From the NCBI RefSeq assembly GCF_015352455.1, contig NZ_JADKPN010000004.1, positions 124,001-188,000 of the forward strand: a DNA stretch of 64,000 nucleotides. The letters are read 5' to 3'. Below are positions 8,996 to 16,791 of this stretch, in pieces. Within the stretch, counting starts at the first letter, position 1. Every line of letters begins with the position of its first letter. Below the pieces are notes generated by a model. It was not told the origin of the DNA and did not search any database. It worked only from the letters and a program-made list of their open reading frames with translations. The position numbers were made by a program, and so were the translations under genes. The stretch comes from Nocardioides islandensis (GTDB lineage: Bacteria > Actinomycetota > Actinomycetes > Propionibacteriales > Nocardioidaceae).

Positions 8996-9322
8996 TCAGG
9001 CCTGGTCGAGGGTCCCGGCCGGGAGCCACTCCTCGACCAGGATCCAGCCACCGACGCCGGCCGGGTCGGGGACGGGGTGCACGACGCGGCCCTGCCAGCC
9101 CGACGCCGTACGCCGCCACTCCAGCAGCAGCGCCGGCAGCCGGCCGTGCTGGTCGCGGACCCAGCAGTGCCTGAGCCTGTCGGGTCCGCGGCCGGGCTCG
9201 GGCGACGGTGCCGCCGAGGCTGGGGCGGGAGCCGGGTCGGGAGCCGGTGACGCGGCGGCGGCCTTGGTCGCGGCGATGCGCTCGGCCATGGTGCCGTAGG
9301 GGTGTCCCCCGCGCTTGTTCAT
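8996..9322 (-). CDS. Small hypothetical protein with Ala/Pro linker (108 aa)
   Basis: The N-terminal 20 residues (MNKRGGHPYGTMAERIAATK) are followed by an Ala/Pro-rich linker. A compact C-terminal domain (LRHCWVRD, PALLLEWRR, GWILVEEWLPAGTL) looks like a small beta-structure. I recognise no family. Start choice is uncertain: an ATG at 9322, a GTG at 9334 and an internal ATG are possible. It lies 59 bases downstream of the MFS-cNMP gene on the same strand and may be its operon partner. Confidence 0.5.
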   Translation of the reverse strand: MNKRGGHPYGTMAERIAATKAAAASPAPDPAPAPASAAPSPEPGRGPDRLRHCWVRDQHGRLPALLLEWRRTASGWQGRVVHPVPDPAGVGGWILVEEWLPAGTLDQA

Positions 9323-9381
9323 GCCTCCGGCCACGGCTCCAGTGTGGCACGAGATCGAACAGGTGTTCGAGCGAACCGGTG

Positions 9382-10989
9382 TCAGCGGTAGTTGACGCGG
9401 GCGTGGTCGTCGACCGCGGAGCGGGACCGCGGAGCCCCTGCCAGCGCGGTCAGGAACGTCGTGCGGTCGACCGTCAGCAGCGTGAGCGGGGTGTCGGCCG
9501 TGACCGTCGCCGTGCGGTGCCGGTCGGCGTGCAGCAGCGCCAGCTCGCCGAACCAGTCCCCCGCGCCGAGCCGACGGATGGTGTCCGAGCCGTGCGCGAC
9601 CACCGCCTCGCCCGACTCGATGACGTAGAAGAGGTCGCCGACCTCGCCCTCGCGCACGACGGCGACGCCCGGCTCGTGCCACTCCCGGCCGGAGAACAGC
9701 GCGAGCCGCTCCACGACGCGGGGCGCCAGCGGCGCGAAGACCGAGACCTCCTGGAGCAGGGCCAGCCGGTCGGCCGGGACCACCGTGGACGCGTCGAGCC
9801 GTCCCAGTGTCCACCAGGCGAGTCCGGCCACGACGGGCAGGAACAAGCCGGTGACCACGAACGCCAGGGCGGGCCCGAGCCCCGTGACCAGGGCAGGCGC
9901 CATCACCGCCCCGAGCGCGAGGCCCGCCATGGAGGTCGCCTCGTTGAGACCGAACATCGCCGTCAGCAGCCGGTCGGGCAGCAGCCGCTGCACGAACGTG
10001 CGCACCGTGACGTCGAAGAAGACCTTGCCGGCTCCTCCCAGCGCGATCAGCGCGAACGCGGGCAGGACGGAGGTCGACAGCCCGGCGAGGGCGATCGGCA
10101 CGCCGGCGACGACGGCGGCCGCGACCAGCACCGGCGCCAGGCGCCGTGACCCGATGAGCACGACGGTGAACGCCGCTCCGACGACGCCACCCAGACCCGC
10201 CGCGGAGTTGAGGACACCGGGCCCGGCCGACGACGTCTCGAGGATGTCCAGCGCGAGCACCACGATGAGGATGTCGAGCGTCCCGATCAGGACGTACTCG
10301 GCGGCCACCATCCCGCTCAGCAGCCGCGCGGCCGGGTCCCGCAGCACGGACCGGGACACCGACGGGCCGGTGTCCGACCCGTCGTCGAAGGTGTGCGGCA
10401 CGCCCGGACCCAGCCCCAGCGTGCACAGCACGCCGAGGGTGGAGGCGGCGCCCATCGCGACGAGCACGCCACCCGGGTGCCACCACGCCGTGAGGATGCC
10501 GCTGACCAGCGGCCCGAGGAAGATCGCGGCCGCCTCCATCGAGCCCGAGCCGGCGTTCCCCGCGGTGAGCTCCGCGGCGGTGTCGGAGATCTCCGGGAGG
10601 AGGGCGTGGTGGACCGGCCGGGTGAACGTCATGGTCACGGCCGAGCACGCAGCCACCACGCAGGCCACCACGAACGGCACCTCGAGCAGCACGGCCACGC
10701 CGACGACCGCCATGGACACCGCCTGCGCGGCGTACCCCAGACGCAGCGCCCGCGGTCCCCGCATCCGGCCGAGCCAGGCGGCCGCGGGCGAGGCCAGCAC
10801 CGCCGACGGCACGAGCTGGGCGACCGCGATCGCGCTGGCCCCGCGGACCCCCTCCGCGTCGTACGCCCACACGAGCAGGGCGATCCAGCTCGCCCACTCG
10901 TTGAGGTTGAAGAGGAAGTACGCCGCGAGGGCGCCGCGCATCCGGCGGTTGCCCCAGCACCGCCGCAGAGCCTCGCCCCGTCCCCCCAT
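9382..10989 (-). CDS. MFS transporter fused to a cyclic nucleotide-binding domain
   Basis: The first 400 or so residues form a major-facilitator-type transporter with about 12 hydrophobic segments and an early MFS-like motif. After it comes a cyclic-nucleotide-binding fold (about 420-520): VVREGEVGDLFYVIESGEA, then AGDWFGELALLHADRHRTATV, the phosphate-binding cassette with conserved G-E-L-A and R-T-A. This suggests an exporter gated or regulated by cAMP or a related nucleotide; the cargo is unknown. The ATG at 10989 has a GGGAGGGAAGG sequence upstream. The same architecture is known in actinobacteria. Confidence 0.8.
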   Translation of the reverse strand: MGGRGEALRRCWGNRRMRGALAAYFLFNLNEWASWIALLVWAYDAEGVRGASAIAVAQLVPSAVLASPAAAWLGRMRGPRALRLGYAAQAVSMAVVGVAVLLEVPFVVACVVAACSAVTMTFTRPVHHALLPEISDTAAELTAGNAGSGSMEAAAIFLGPLVSGILTAWWHPGGVLVAMGAASTLGVLCTLGLGPGVPHTFDDGSDTGPSVSRSVLRDPAARLLSGMVAAEYVLIGTLDILIVVLALDILETSSAGPGVLNSAAGLGGVVGAAFTVVLIGSRRLAPVLVAAAVVAGVPIALAGLSTSVLPAFALIALGGAGKVFFDVTVRTFVQRLLPDRLLTAMFGLNEATSMAGLALGAVMAPALVTGLGPALAFVVTGLFLPVVAGLAWWTLGRLDASTVVPADRLALLQEVSVFAPLAPRVVERLALFSGREWHEPGVAVVREGEVGDLFYVIESGEAVVAHGSDTIRRLGAGDWFGELALLHADRHRTATVTADTPLTLLTVDRTTFLTALAGAPRSRSAVDDHARVNYR

Positions 10990-11094
10990 CGCCTTCCCTC
11001 CCCCGTTGATCGTGCTGCCTCGGTCGCGGGAGCACAATCGGGCATTTGCCCGGGGTCGGGACGGGACTGACTGGCTGTTCAGTACGCTCCGCGC

Positions 11095-12285
11095 GTGCCG
11101 CAGCGTGTCCTCGTCGTGGACCACGCCGTCCCGACGCCCGACCGCGACAGCGGCTCGGCGAGCACGTTCTCGACGCTCCAGATCCTGAGGAGCGCCGGCT
11201 TCGAGGTGACCTTCGCGGCGGCGGGAGCAGACCCCGACGAGCCGTATGCGCGCGCCGTCGCCGCGCTCGGTGTGTCGGTACCGCGGGTCGCCGACGCGGA
11301 GGCCCTGGTGGAGGTCGTGTCGGCGCTGGCGCCGGTGCACGACGTCGCACTGCTCTACCGCGCGCCGACCGCGACCCGCGTGCTGGAGCCGATCCGGGCG
11401 ACCGCACCCGCGCTCCCCGTGGTCTTCCTGCCGGTGGACCTCCACCACCTCCGGATGGAGCGCGACGCGGCCGTCGGCGGGTTCGACAACCCGGACGTCG
11501 GACGGATGCGGGACATGGAGCTCGGCCTGATCAACGGTGCCGACGCCACCATCGTGGTCAGCACCGCCGAGCGCGACCTGCTGCGCACCTCGACGCCCGG
11601 GGCCACGGTCCACGCGGTCCCGCTGATGCGCGAGGCACCCGTGCTCGCGTCCGCCCAGCGCGCCCTGTTTCGGCGACGTCGCGTGCTCCACCGTCTCGGG
11701 CCGGTCGGCCGCTGGGCGAACTCGCGGTCGGCCGAGCTGCGGCGCCGGCGCGACCTGGTGTTCCTGGGCGGGTTCGCGCACACCCCCAACGCCGACGGCG
11801 TGCACTGGTTCGTCGACGAGGTGCTCGGCCTGGTCCGATCGGCGGGTGTGACCAACCGGTTCGTGGTCGCCGGCCACGGCATCCCGCCGTCCGTGGCGGC
11901 GCTGGCGCGCGAGGACGTCGCGGTGGTCGGGTACGTGCCGGACCTCGCCGACCTCTTCGCCACCGCCCGCATGAGCCTCGTCCCGCTGCGCATCGGCGCC
12001 GGCTTCAAGGGCAAGATCGTGACCGCGATGAGCTACGGCGTGCCCACGGTGACCACGTCGATCGGCGCCGAGGGCGGCGGCCTGGTGGAGGGGCGCGACC
12101 TGCTGGTCGGCGACTCACCCGAGGAGCTCGCCGCGCAGGTCGTCCGGCTCAGCCGCGACGACGACCTCTGGCAGGCGATGGCGGAGGCGTCGTACGACGC
12201 GTTCGTGAACGGGTTCTCGCACGAGGCGGCGGGGCCGGGGCTGGTGGCCATCGTGCGGGATCTGGCGAGGAATTCTCGCTCATGA
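11095..12285 (+). CDS. GT4-type glycosyltransferase
   Basis: A 396-residue protein with the GT-B architecture. An N-terminal Rossmann domain (residues 1-170, starting RVLVVDHAVPTPDRDSGSAS) has the donor/acceptor loop. The C-terminal domain contains FLGGFAHTPNADGVHWF, then VGYVPDLADLFATARMSLVP and IGAGFKGKIVTAMSYGVPTV, the typical E/G-rich nucleotide-sugar region of glycosyltransferase family 4. It would transfer a sugar to a polysaccharide or lipid acceptor at the cytoplasmic face. Start is GTG. No other sugar gene is adjacent; a tRNA gene and a pseudo-copy follow directly. Confidence 0.8.
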   Translation: MPQRVLVVDHAVPTPDRDSGSASTFSTLQILRSAGFEVTFAAAGADPDEPYARAVAALGVSVPRVADAEALVEVVSALAPVHDVALLYRAPTATRVLEPIRATAPALPVVFLPVDLHHLRMERDAAVGGFDNPDVGRMRDMELGLINGADATIVVSTAERDLLRTSTPGATVHAVPLMREAPVLASAQRALFRRRRVLHRLGPVGRWANSRSAELRRRRDLVFLGGFAHTPNADGVHWFVDEVLGLVRSAGVTNRFVVAGHGIPPSVAALAREDVAVVGYVPDLADLFATARMSLVPLRIGAGFKGKIVTAMSYGVPTVTTSIGAEGGGLVEGRDLLVGDSPEELAAQVVRLSRDDDLWQAMAEASYDAFVNGFSHEAAGPGLVAIVRDLARNSRS

Positions 12286-12287
12286 GG

Positions 12288-12363
12288 TGGGCGATACTGG
12301 GTTCGAACCAGTGACCTCTTCGGTGCAAACGGCAGAGCCGCGCTACCACTGCGCCAATCTCGA
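12288..12363 (-). pseudogene. Degenerate tRNA-Val-like copy
   Basis: The 3' half, from the anticodon-stem side to the acceptor end, is identical to the neighbouring tRNA-Val(CAC): CGAAGAGGTCACTGGTTCGA and onward to ATCGCCCA. The 5' acceptor strand does not pair: it reads TCGAGAT where GGGCGAT is needed. The anticodon arm has 4 extra bases and no proper stem, with loop-like TTTGCAC. It therefore cannot fold as a normal tRNA and looks like a partial duplication scar, with a TGC or GCA triplet that should not be read as a real anticodon. Confidence 0.7.
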
Positions 12364-12365
12364 GG

Positions 12366-12437
12366 TGGGCGATACTGGGTTCGAACCAGTGACCTCTTCG
12401 GTGTGAACGAAGCGCGCTACCACTGCGCCAATCGCCC
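12366..12437 (-). tRNA. tRNA-Val(CAC)
   Basis: A 72-base cloverleaf on the minus strand. The acceptor is GGGCGAT pairing with ATCGCCC, the D stem is GCGC/GCGC, the anticodon stem is CTTCG/CGAAG with loop TTCACAC (anticodon CAC), and the T arm is ACTGG-TTCGAAC-CCAGT. The discriminator is A, followed by CC but no encoded CCA. Confidence 0.93.
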
Positions 12438-12519
12438 TTCGGGTCCCTTGCGGGACGAGGCGAAACCTTAGCGCACGGATCCGGCCGATCCGGCATCGAG
12501 GTCGGCTACCGCCACGGCG

Positions 12520-14952
12520 TCAGCCGTGCCAGCGCAGCACCAGCTTCCCGGCGTCCGAGACGCCCGCGACGGCGATCCGGTACGTCGTGCCGCGCACCAC
12601 CTTGAACGACACCAGGCTGCGCCTGCCCTCCGCGCTGTCGTCGTCCGCGGCCACCCGGTGCAGGTGGGACACCGTCGAGCCGGTGTAGACGGCCAGCAAG
12701 GTGTCGAAGTTCGATCCCGACAGGTCGACGACGAGACGGCCGCTGGCCGGGGCCTTGTACGAGTACCAGACGGAGTGGTCGGCCGGCTGGCCGGCGACCT
12801 TGGTCGGTTCCTTGCGCTCGAGGGTGGCTCCTTCGGTGGAGCCCAGCACCCGACCTGGGCTGCCCGTCAGGCGGACCGCGTCGCGCAGGTCGTCGTTGCC
12901 CGGTGTGAACGCGTAGGTGAGCAGTGAGAGGCCTTGCGCCACTGCGCCGGTGGCCGACGAGCCGTCCACGGCGACGCGGTAGGTCCTGCCACGCTCGACA
13001 CGCGCGGTGAGGGCACTCCAGGTGGCCGCACCGCGGTTGTCGTTGTCCGCCACCTTCTTCAACGACGAGACGGACGTGCCGCTGTAGACGCCCAACACGG
13101 TGTCGAACCTCGACCCCTGCGTGGAGAGCGCCAGGTCGCCGTCCGCCGGTGCCGTGAACCGGTACCAGATGGACGCGCCACCGGGGTCTCCGGCGACCGC
13201 CGGCTCCCCCGCTTGCTTCGTGGCCCCGCTGGTCCCGCCCTGCAGGCTGCCCTCTGCTCCGCCCATGAGGGACGCCGCACTGAACGCGTCGTTCGGGATG
13301 GGCGCGGCGAAGTCGGCGGCCATGCTGGCCGGTGCGCACCCGCCCGACACGTGCATCGACACCCGGGTCGCCGCGCCGGAGTACAGCCGTGCGGCCGGCG
13401 AGGTGGTGTCGGTGAAGTCGACGTGCCCGCTCGAGCCGGGGAACACGTCCGCGGCCGAGCCGTTGTAGGAGTCGGAGTCGAGCGGCGTCGTACCGATTGC
13501 CTCGACGATGTCCACCAGCCGGTGCCGGTCGCGATCGCCGGCCACCGAGCCGAAGGGCGTGACGGACTCGTCGACGTGGTAGACGAGGACCCCGCAGGCG
13601 GGCAGGCCGACGTCCCAGCTGAGCTGCTGGCGGTTCTCGACGAGGAAGTACTCCCCCTTGCCGCGTTGCTCGTCGCGCACCCAGTCCACGCCTCCGGGGT
13701 TCTCCAGGAGCCGGTACGCCGTGGGGCTCGTCTCCGCGGGCGGCAGCGGCCCACCGGGCAGCCCGCCGAACACACCGGTCGGGGTGACCCAGCCTTGGAG
13801 CGACTTGGAGAAGGCGTCGAGCATCGCGGGTGCGGTGCCCGACGGGGTTCCGGGGAGCCTGTTCCAGGCCCCTTCCGCCATCAGGCTCCAGGTGCCGAGC
13901 CCGGACGAGGAGCCGTCCCTGTCGAAGAGCGCGGGCAGGCCGATGTCGAAGCCCATCAGGGCCGCCGAGAGACCGATCGTCGACATGTGTCCCGGGTTGT
14001 CGGAGGTCCGGCACATCCACTCCCCGATCATGGTGCCCGCGTCCCTGTCGAACTGCATGCCGTCGACCTTGGGTCCCCCGTCCAGCAGCGCGCCCTGGTG
14101 GGCCCAGACGCTGGGCCCGCAGACGTCGCCCGCACCGCCGTACGACGTCTCGTACCCCGCCGCCACGATGGCGATGCGCAGCTCGGCCGGCGCGATGCGG
14201 CCGTCCTTGTCCTTGTCGAAGGCCTGGTAGTCGACGTAGCGGTCGGCGCCCCTCAACGCGTCCTTGGTGAGCTTGGCCCGCCGGCTGTCGAAGTCGCCCG
14301 CGAAGTTCGGGTGGGGGTAGGGCATCTTCAGCCAGCCGACGACACCGTCGTCGCGGCTGCCGCTCGTCTCCCGCGCCGGGACGAGCTGGAGGATGTTGAA
14401 GCTGTTGTCGCGGTAGTAGGCCGCGAGGCTCCCGCGCGAGCCGAAGTACTGGGCGGCCCAGGCCGCCTCGGAGCTCCCCACCGGCGCCCGGTCGGAGAAC
14501 GACACCAGGATGACCAGCAGCGGCTGCCTCCCCTGGCCGCTCCCCGGGACTCCGTCGGCGTCGAGATGGCTGGCAGCGGGGCGGTCGGAGGCGCCGGTCC
14601 CGGCGGCGTACCGCCAGGTTCCCGAGGCATCCTTCGCGACCGCGTGGCCGTCGAGCGTGCGGAAGCCGTGGTTCCTCGCGTCGCCCCAGGCGACCACGGT
14701 CAGGTGGCTTCCGTCAGGCTGCTGGACCCTGTAGGGCCCTGGGTTCACCGGCATGCTCTGCCCGCGCGCCCCGGAGACGGGCTCGCTCGACCGCGGCGCC
14801 TGGCCCTGGCCCTGGCTCCGGCTGGCCTCCGCCACCCCCGGCGTCGGCGTCATCGCCGCCACCAGGCCCAGCGACGCGGTGGCCGCGAGCAGGACCACCC
14901 GTCCGAGCCTGCGGTGCTTGCTGCTCCTCGTCCAGGCGTCGCGTGCGGGCAT
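12520..14952 (-). CDS. Secreted M6-type metalloprotease homologue lacking HExxH, with two PPC-like domains
   Basis: This 810-residue protein has a signal peptide (about 1-42) and an M6/immune-inhibitor-A-like domain. Family landmarks are seen in LLVILVSFSDRAP, the EF-hand-type loop DKDKDGRIAPAE (about 244-255) and GTWSLMAEGAWN. At the position of the zinc motif, just before GLPALFD, the sequence reads ALMGF (331-335): both histidines and the glutamate of HExxH are replaced. It is thus probably a non-catalytic binding protein or has changed chemistry. Two tandem domains of about 115 residues follow (from about 555 and 680), each with WY(R/S) and FDT(V/L)L(G/A)VY(S/T)G, like bacterial pre-peptidase C-terminal domains. 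GAGGAGG precedes the ATG. Confidence 0.85.
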   Translation of the reverse strand: MPARDAWTRSSKHRRLGRVVLLAATASLGLVAAMTPTPGVAEASRSQGQGQAPRSSEPVSGARGQSMPVNPGPYRVQQPDGSHLTVVAWGDARNHGFRTLDGHAVAKDASGTWRYAAGTGASDRPAASHLDADGVPGSGQGRQPLLVILVSFSDRAPVGSSEAAWAAQYFGSRGSLAAYYRDNSFNILQLVPARETSGSRDDGVVGWLKMPYPHPNFAGDFDSRRAKLTKDALRGADRYVDYQAFDKDKDGRIAPAELRIAIVAAGYETSYGGAGDVCGPSVWAHQGALLDGGPKVDGMQFDRDAGTMIGEWMCRTSDNPGHMSTIGLSAALMGFDIGLPALFDRDGSSSGLGTWSLMAEGAWNRLPGTPSGTAPAMLDAFSKSLQGWVTPTGVFGGLPGGPLPPAETSPTAYRLLENPGGVDWVRDEQRGKGEYFLVENRQQLSWDVGLPACGVLVYHVDESVTPFGSVAGDRDRHRLVDIVEAIGTTPLDSDSYNGSAADVFPGSSGHVDFTDTTSPAARLYSGAATRVSMHVSGGCAPASMAADFAAPIPNDAFSAASLMGGAEGSLQGGTSGATKQAGEPAVAGDPGGASIWYRFTAPADGDLALSTQGSRFDTVLGVYSGTSVSSLKKVADNDNRGAATWSALTARVERGRTYRVAVDGSSATGAVAQGLSLLTYAFTPGNDDLRDAVRLTGSPGRVLGSTEGATLERKEPTKVAGQPADHSVWYSYKAPASGRLVVDLSGSNFDTLLAVYTGSTVSHLHRVAADDDSAEGRRSLVSFKVVRGTTYRIAVAGVSDAGKLVLRWHG

Positions 14953-15067
14953 GGTGCCTCCTCAACGATGGGTCGATCCCCCGAGAGTGCGGCATGCGGG
15001 CGTCCCGCTCCATGGGTTAAGAGACCCGGAAGTGCCGGGAAGTTCACGCCCTCCCCAGGACGTGGGC

Positions 15068-15889
15068 TCAGGCGCCCAGCAGCTCGGGCTCGCGCCGCCG
15101 CCAGGTCGCCAAGGCATCCGCCGTCACCGGACCGGGCGCGGGCAGCTCGCGGTCGTCCCACCGCGCTACGGCCTGCACGTCGCGGGTCGTGGACGCCAGG
15201 AACACCTCGCTTGCCTCGTCGACGACCTCGATCGGCTCGTCCACCTCGCGCCCGCCGACCCACTCGAGGATCAGCGCGCGGGTGACGCCGGCGAGGCAGC
15301 CACTGGCCAGCGTCGGCGTGCGCAGCTCGCCGTCGACGACGTAGAAGACGTTGCTGCCCGTGCCCTCGCACAGGTGGCCCGCAAGGTTCGCGAACACCGC
15401 CTCCCCGGCCCCGCGCCGCTTGGCCTCGGCCAGGGCGACCACGTTCTCGGCGTACGACGTCGTCTTCAGGCCCGCGAGAGCACCCCGCTCGTTACGTGGC
15501 CACGGCACCGTCGCGACGCTCGCGGTCGGCGGCCAGGCCGTCATCGGCGCCGCGGCGACGATCAGCGTCGGCGGGGCATCCCCCCGCCCGGACCCCATCG
15601 GCGCCGGCCCGCCGGTGTACGTGATGCGCAGCCTTCCCAACGCCAGCCCACCGTCGGCCAGCACCGCCTTGATGCCCTCGCGCACCGTCGCGTCGTCCAC
15701 CTCCGGGAGCCCCAGCCCACGTGCGGACCGCTGCAGCCGCTCGAGGTGCCGGGTCAGCGCGAACGGCTGGTCGTCGACGATCTTGACCGCCTCGAACACC
15801 CCGTCCCCGACCGTCAGACCGTGGTCGCTGACGGTGATCGCCGCGCTCTCCGGGTCGTCGAGGAGGCCACCGTTCACCCACACCCGCAT
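15068..15889 (-). CDS. Class IV aminotransferase / aminodeoxychorismate lyase-like
   Basis: A 273-residue fold-type IV PLP enzyme. The N-terminus MRVWVNGGL, then VSDHGLTVGDGVFEAVKI, is the family signature. The PLP lysine is in GLKTTSYAENV (about 147), and the C-terminal pyridine-binding region has EVFLASTTRDVQAV. It may be a 4-amino-4-deoxychorismate lyase (folate pathway) or a branched-chain or D-amino-acid aminotransferase; the sequence does not separate these for me. The ATG at 15889 follows a GGGTCGGGGG stretch. No folate gene is adjacent. Confidence 0.85.
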   Translation of the reverse strand: MRVWVNGGLLDDPESAAITVSDHGLTVGDGVFEAVKIVDDQPFALTRHLERLQRSARGLGLPEVDDATVREGIKAVLADGGLALGRLRITYTGGPAPMGSGRGDAPPTLIVAAAPMTAWPPTASVATVPWPRNERGALAGLKTTSYAENVVALAEAKRRGAGEAVFANLAGHLCEGTGSNVFYVVDGELRTPTLASGCLAGVTRALILEWVGGREVDEPIEVVDEASEVFLASTTRDVQAVARWDDRELPAPGPVTADALATWRRREPELLGA

Positions 15890-15940
15890 GCCCCCGACCC
15901 TAGGGCGCACGACCCCGCGCCACGCCCGCCGGACCTGAAA

Positions 15941-15969
15941 TTGGAGGAGGTTGGGTGTTTGGGTATGGT
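15941..15969 (+). promoter_or_regulatory. Promoter of the tRNA cluster
   Basis: TTGGAG at 15941-15946 and TATGGT at 15964-15969 are separated by 17 bases, a good housekeeping-sigma layout. Transcription would start near 15976, about 27 bases before tRNA-Gly. Confidence 0.5.
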
Positions 15970-16002
15970 TCTCTTCGTTCTGCCGGGCAACCGGTCAGAC
16001 AA

Positions 16003-16075
16003 GCGGACGTAGCTCAGTTGGTAGAGCGCAACCTTGCCAAGGTTGAGGTCGCGAGTTCGAGCCTCGTCGTCCGCT
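16003..16075 (+). tRNA. tRNA-Gly(GCC)
   Basis: A 73-base cloverleaf. The acceptor is GCGGACG/CGTCCGC, the anticodon stem is CAACC/GGTTG with loop TTGCCAA (anticodon GCC), and the T arm is GCGAG-TTCGAGC-CTCGT with one G-T pair. The discriminator is T. It is the first gene of the Gly-Cys-Val cluster. Confidence 0.95.
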
Positions 16076-16106
16076 CGGGAGTTGCCGGCCACGTGTGGGC
16101 CTCCAC

Positions 16107-16177
16107 GGTGGGTTGGCCGAGAGGCGAGGCAACGGACTGCAAATCCGTGTACACGGGTTCAAATCCCGTACCCACCT
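16107..16177 (+). tRNA. tRNA-Cys(GCA)
   Basis: A 71-base cloverleaf. The acceptor is GGTGGGT/ACCCACC, the anticodon arm ACGGA-CTGCAAA-TCCGT gives anticodon GCA, and the T arm is ACGGG-TTCAAAT-CCCGT. The discriminator is T. Confidence 0.95.
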
Positions 16178-16211
16178 CGAACAACTCAAAGATGCACCCA
16201 GCACCACCCAC

Positions 16212-16286
16212 GGGCGATTGGCGCAGCGGTAGCGCGCTTCCTTGACACGGAAGAGGTCACTGGTTCAAACCCAGTATCGCCCACCA
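16212..16286 (+). tRNA. tRNA-Val(GAC), integration site of the element
   Basis: A complete cloverleaf: acceptor GGGCGAT/ATCGCCC, anticodon arm CTTCC-TTGACAC-GGAAG (GAC), T arm ACTGG-TTCAAAC-CCAGT, and an encoded CCA at 16284-16286. Its 3' part is the left attachment site of the 23.7-kb element; the intact 3' end was presumably supplied by the element on insertion. Confidence 0.95.
16264..16278 (+). other. attL core (15-bp direct repeat)
   Basis: TTCAAACCCAGTATC, within the T arm and acceptor of tRNA-Val(GAC), recurs exactly at 39936-39950 beyond the integrase. A repeat of a tRNA 3' end bracketing an integrase-coded segment is the standard footprint of tyrosine-integrase insertion. Confidence 0.75.
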
Positions 16287-16293
16287 TATAACC

Positions 16294-16306
16294 GCAGGTC
16301 AGAGGC
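16294..16306 (+). repeat. Left terminal inverted repeat, probable integrase arm site
   Basis: GCAGGTCAGAGGC recurs as its reverse complement GCCTCTGACCTGC at 39865-39877, just inside the other end. Thirteen bases identical in inverted orientation at the two ends suggest integrase or excisionase arm-binding sites. It overlaps the 5' arm of the tRNA terminator. Confidence 0.55.
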
Positions 16307-16324
16307 CCTTTCGAGGGCCTCTTT
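16301..16324 (+). terminator. Rho-independent-type terminator after the tRNA cluster
   Basis: AGAGGCCCT-TTCG-AGGGCCTCT forms a 9-bp perfect stem with a stable TTCG tetraloop, followed by TT. It lies 15 bases after tRNA-Val and would end the tRNA transcript at the entrance of the element. Confidence 0.7.
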
Positions 16325-16331
16325 CCAATTC

Positions 16332-16351
16332 GGGGAACAATCGGGGAACAA
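16332..16351 (+). repeat. Paired GGGGAACAA repeats at the left element end
   Basis: GGGGAACAA occurs at 16332-16340 and 16343-16351, 11 bases apart (one helical turn). The same word recurs at 39784-39792, with a variant at 39805, near the right end, so these are candidate protein-binding sites for recombination. Confidence 0.5.
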
Positions 16352-16384
16352 GCGCTTCTGACCAGGTCTGTCCGCTCCCCCGGG

Positions 16385-16421
16385 GTGGTTGAGGTGCGAG
16401 CGAAGCGAGCCTCGAAACCAC
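16385..16421. repeat. Dispersed palindromic repeat copy
   Basis: GTGGTTGAGG...CCTCGAAACCAC forms an imperfect hairpin with inner GCGAGCGAAGCGAGC. It lies directly after the stop of the excisionase-like gene and belongs to the same family as the copies at 6917, 28649 and 54416. It may serve as that gene's terminator. Confidence 0.6.
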
Positions 16422-16628
16422 TCATCCCGCCCGCCGCCAGCCGCCGACGGGCCGTGCGTCGGTGAACCTGTCTATCGAGTCGACCTTGATCCGCAGCGTC
16501 TTGCGCCCGAGCCGCACCGCCTCGAGGTGCCCGTCGGCGATGTAGCGACGGACGGTCTTCGTCGAGACGGCGAGGATCTCGGCGGCGTCGGTCAGCGACA
16601 CGACCTTGCGAGTGATGGTGGCAGCCAT
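16422..16628 (-). CDS. Excisionase-like helix-turn-helix protein
   Basis: A 68-residue MerR/excisionase-type winged helix protein: SLTDAAEILAVSTKTVRRYI (helix-turn-helix), then GHLEAVRLGRKTLRIKVDSI, the wing. Such proteins act as recombination directionality factors or local regulators. AGGAG lies 5 bases before the ATG at 16628; longer in-frame starts lack a ribosome site. Its position next to attL fits an excisionase, but the integrase is at the opposite end 22 kb away, so the two are not co-transcribed. It is divergent from hsdM. Confidence 0.75.
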   Translation of the reverse strand: MAATITRKVVSLTDAAEILAVSTKTVRRYIADGHLEAVRLGRKTLRIKVDSIDRFTDARPVGGWRRAG

Positions 16629-16791
16629 GGGAACTCCTGGGGTCGGTGGCGGCCCGTCTGGCCGCCGTCGTTCCCCAAGGCCGACGCGCGGCAGCGAGTG
16701 GCCATCAGCGTGTGCAACATGACCACTTGTGTCGGTGGCAACGGCCATCCTGCAGGGCTGCCCAGAGATCCAGGGCAGCGGGAGGTGGCCA

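Noticed and set aside
12934-15285. A 783-codon plus-strand frame over the M6-type gene
   Set aside because: Shadow of the minus-strand gene; Arg/Gly/Val-rich with no recognisable domain.
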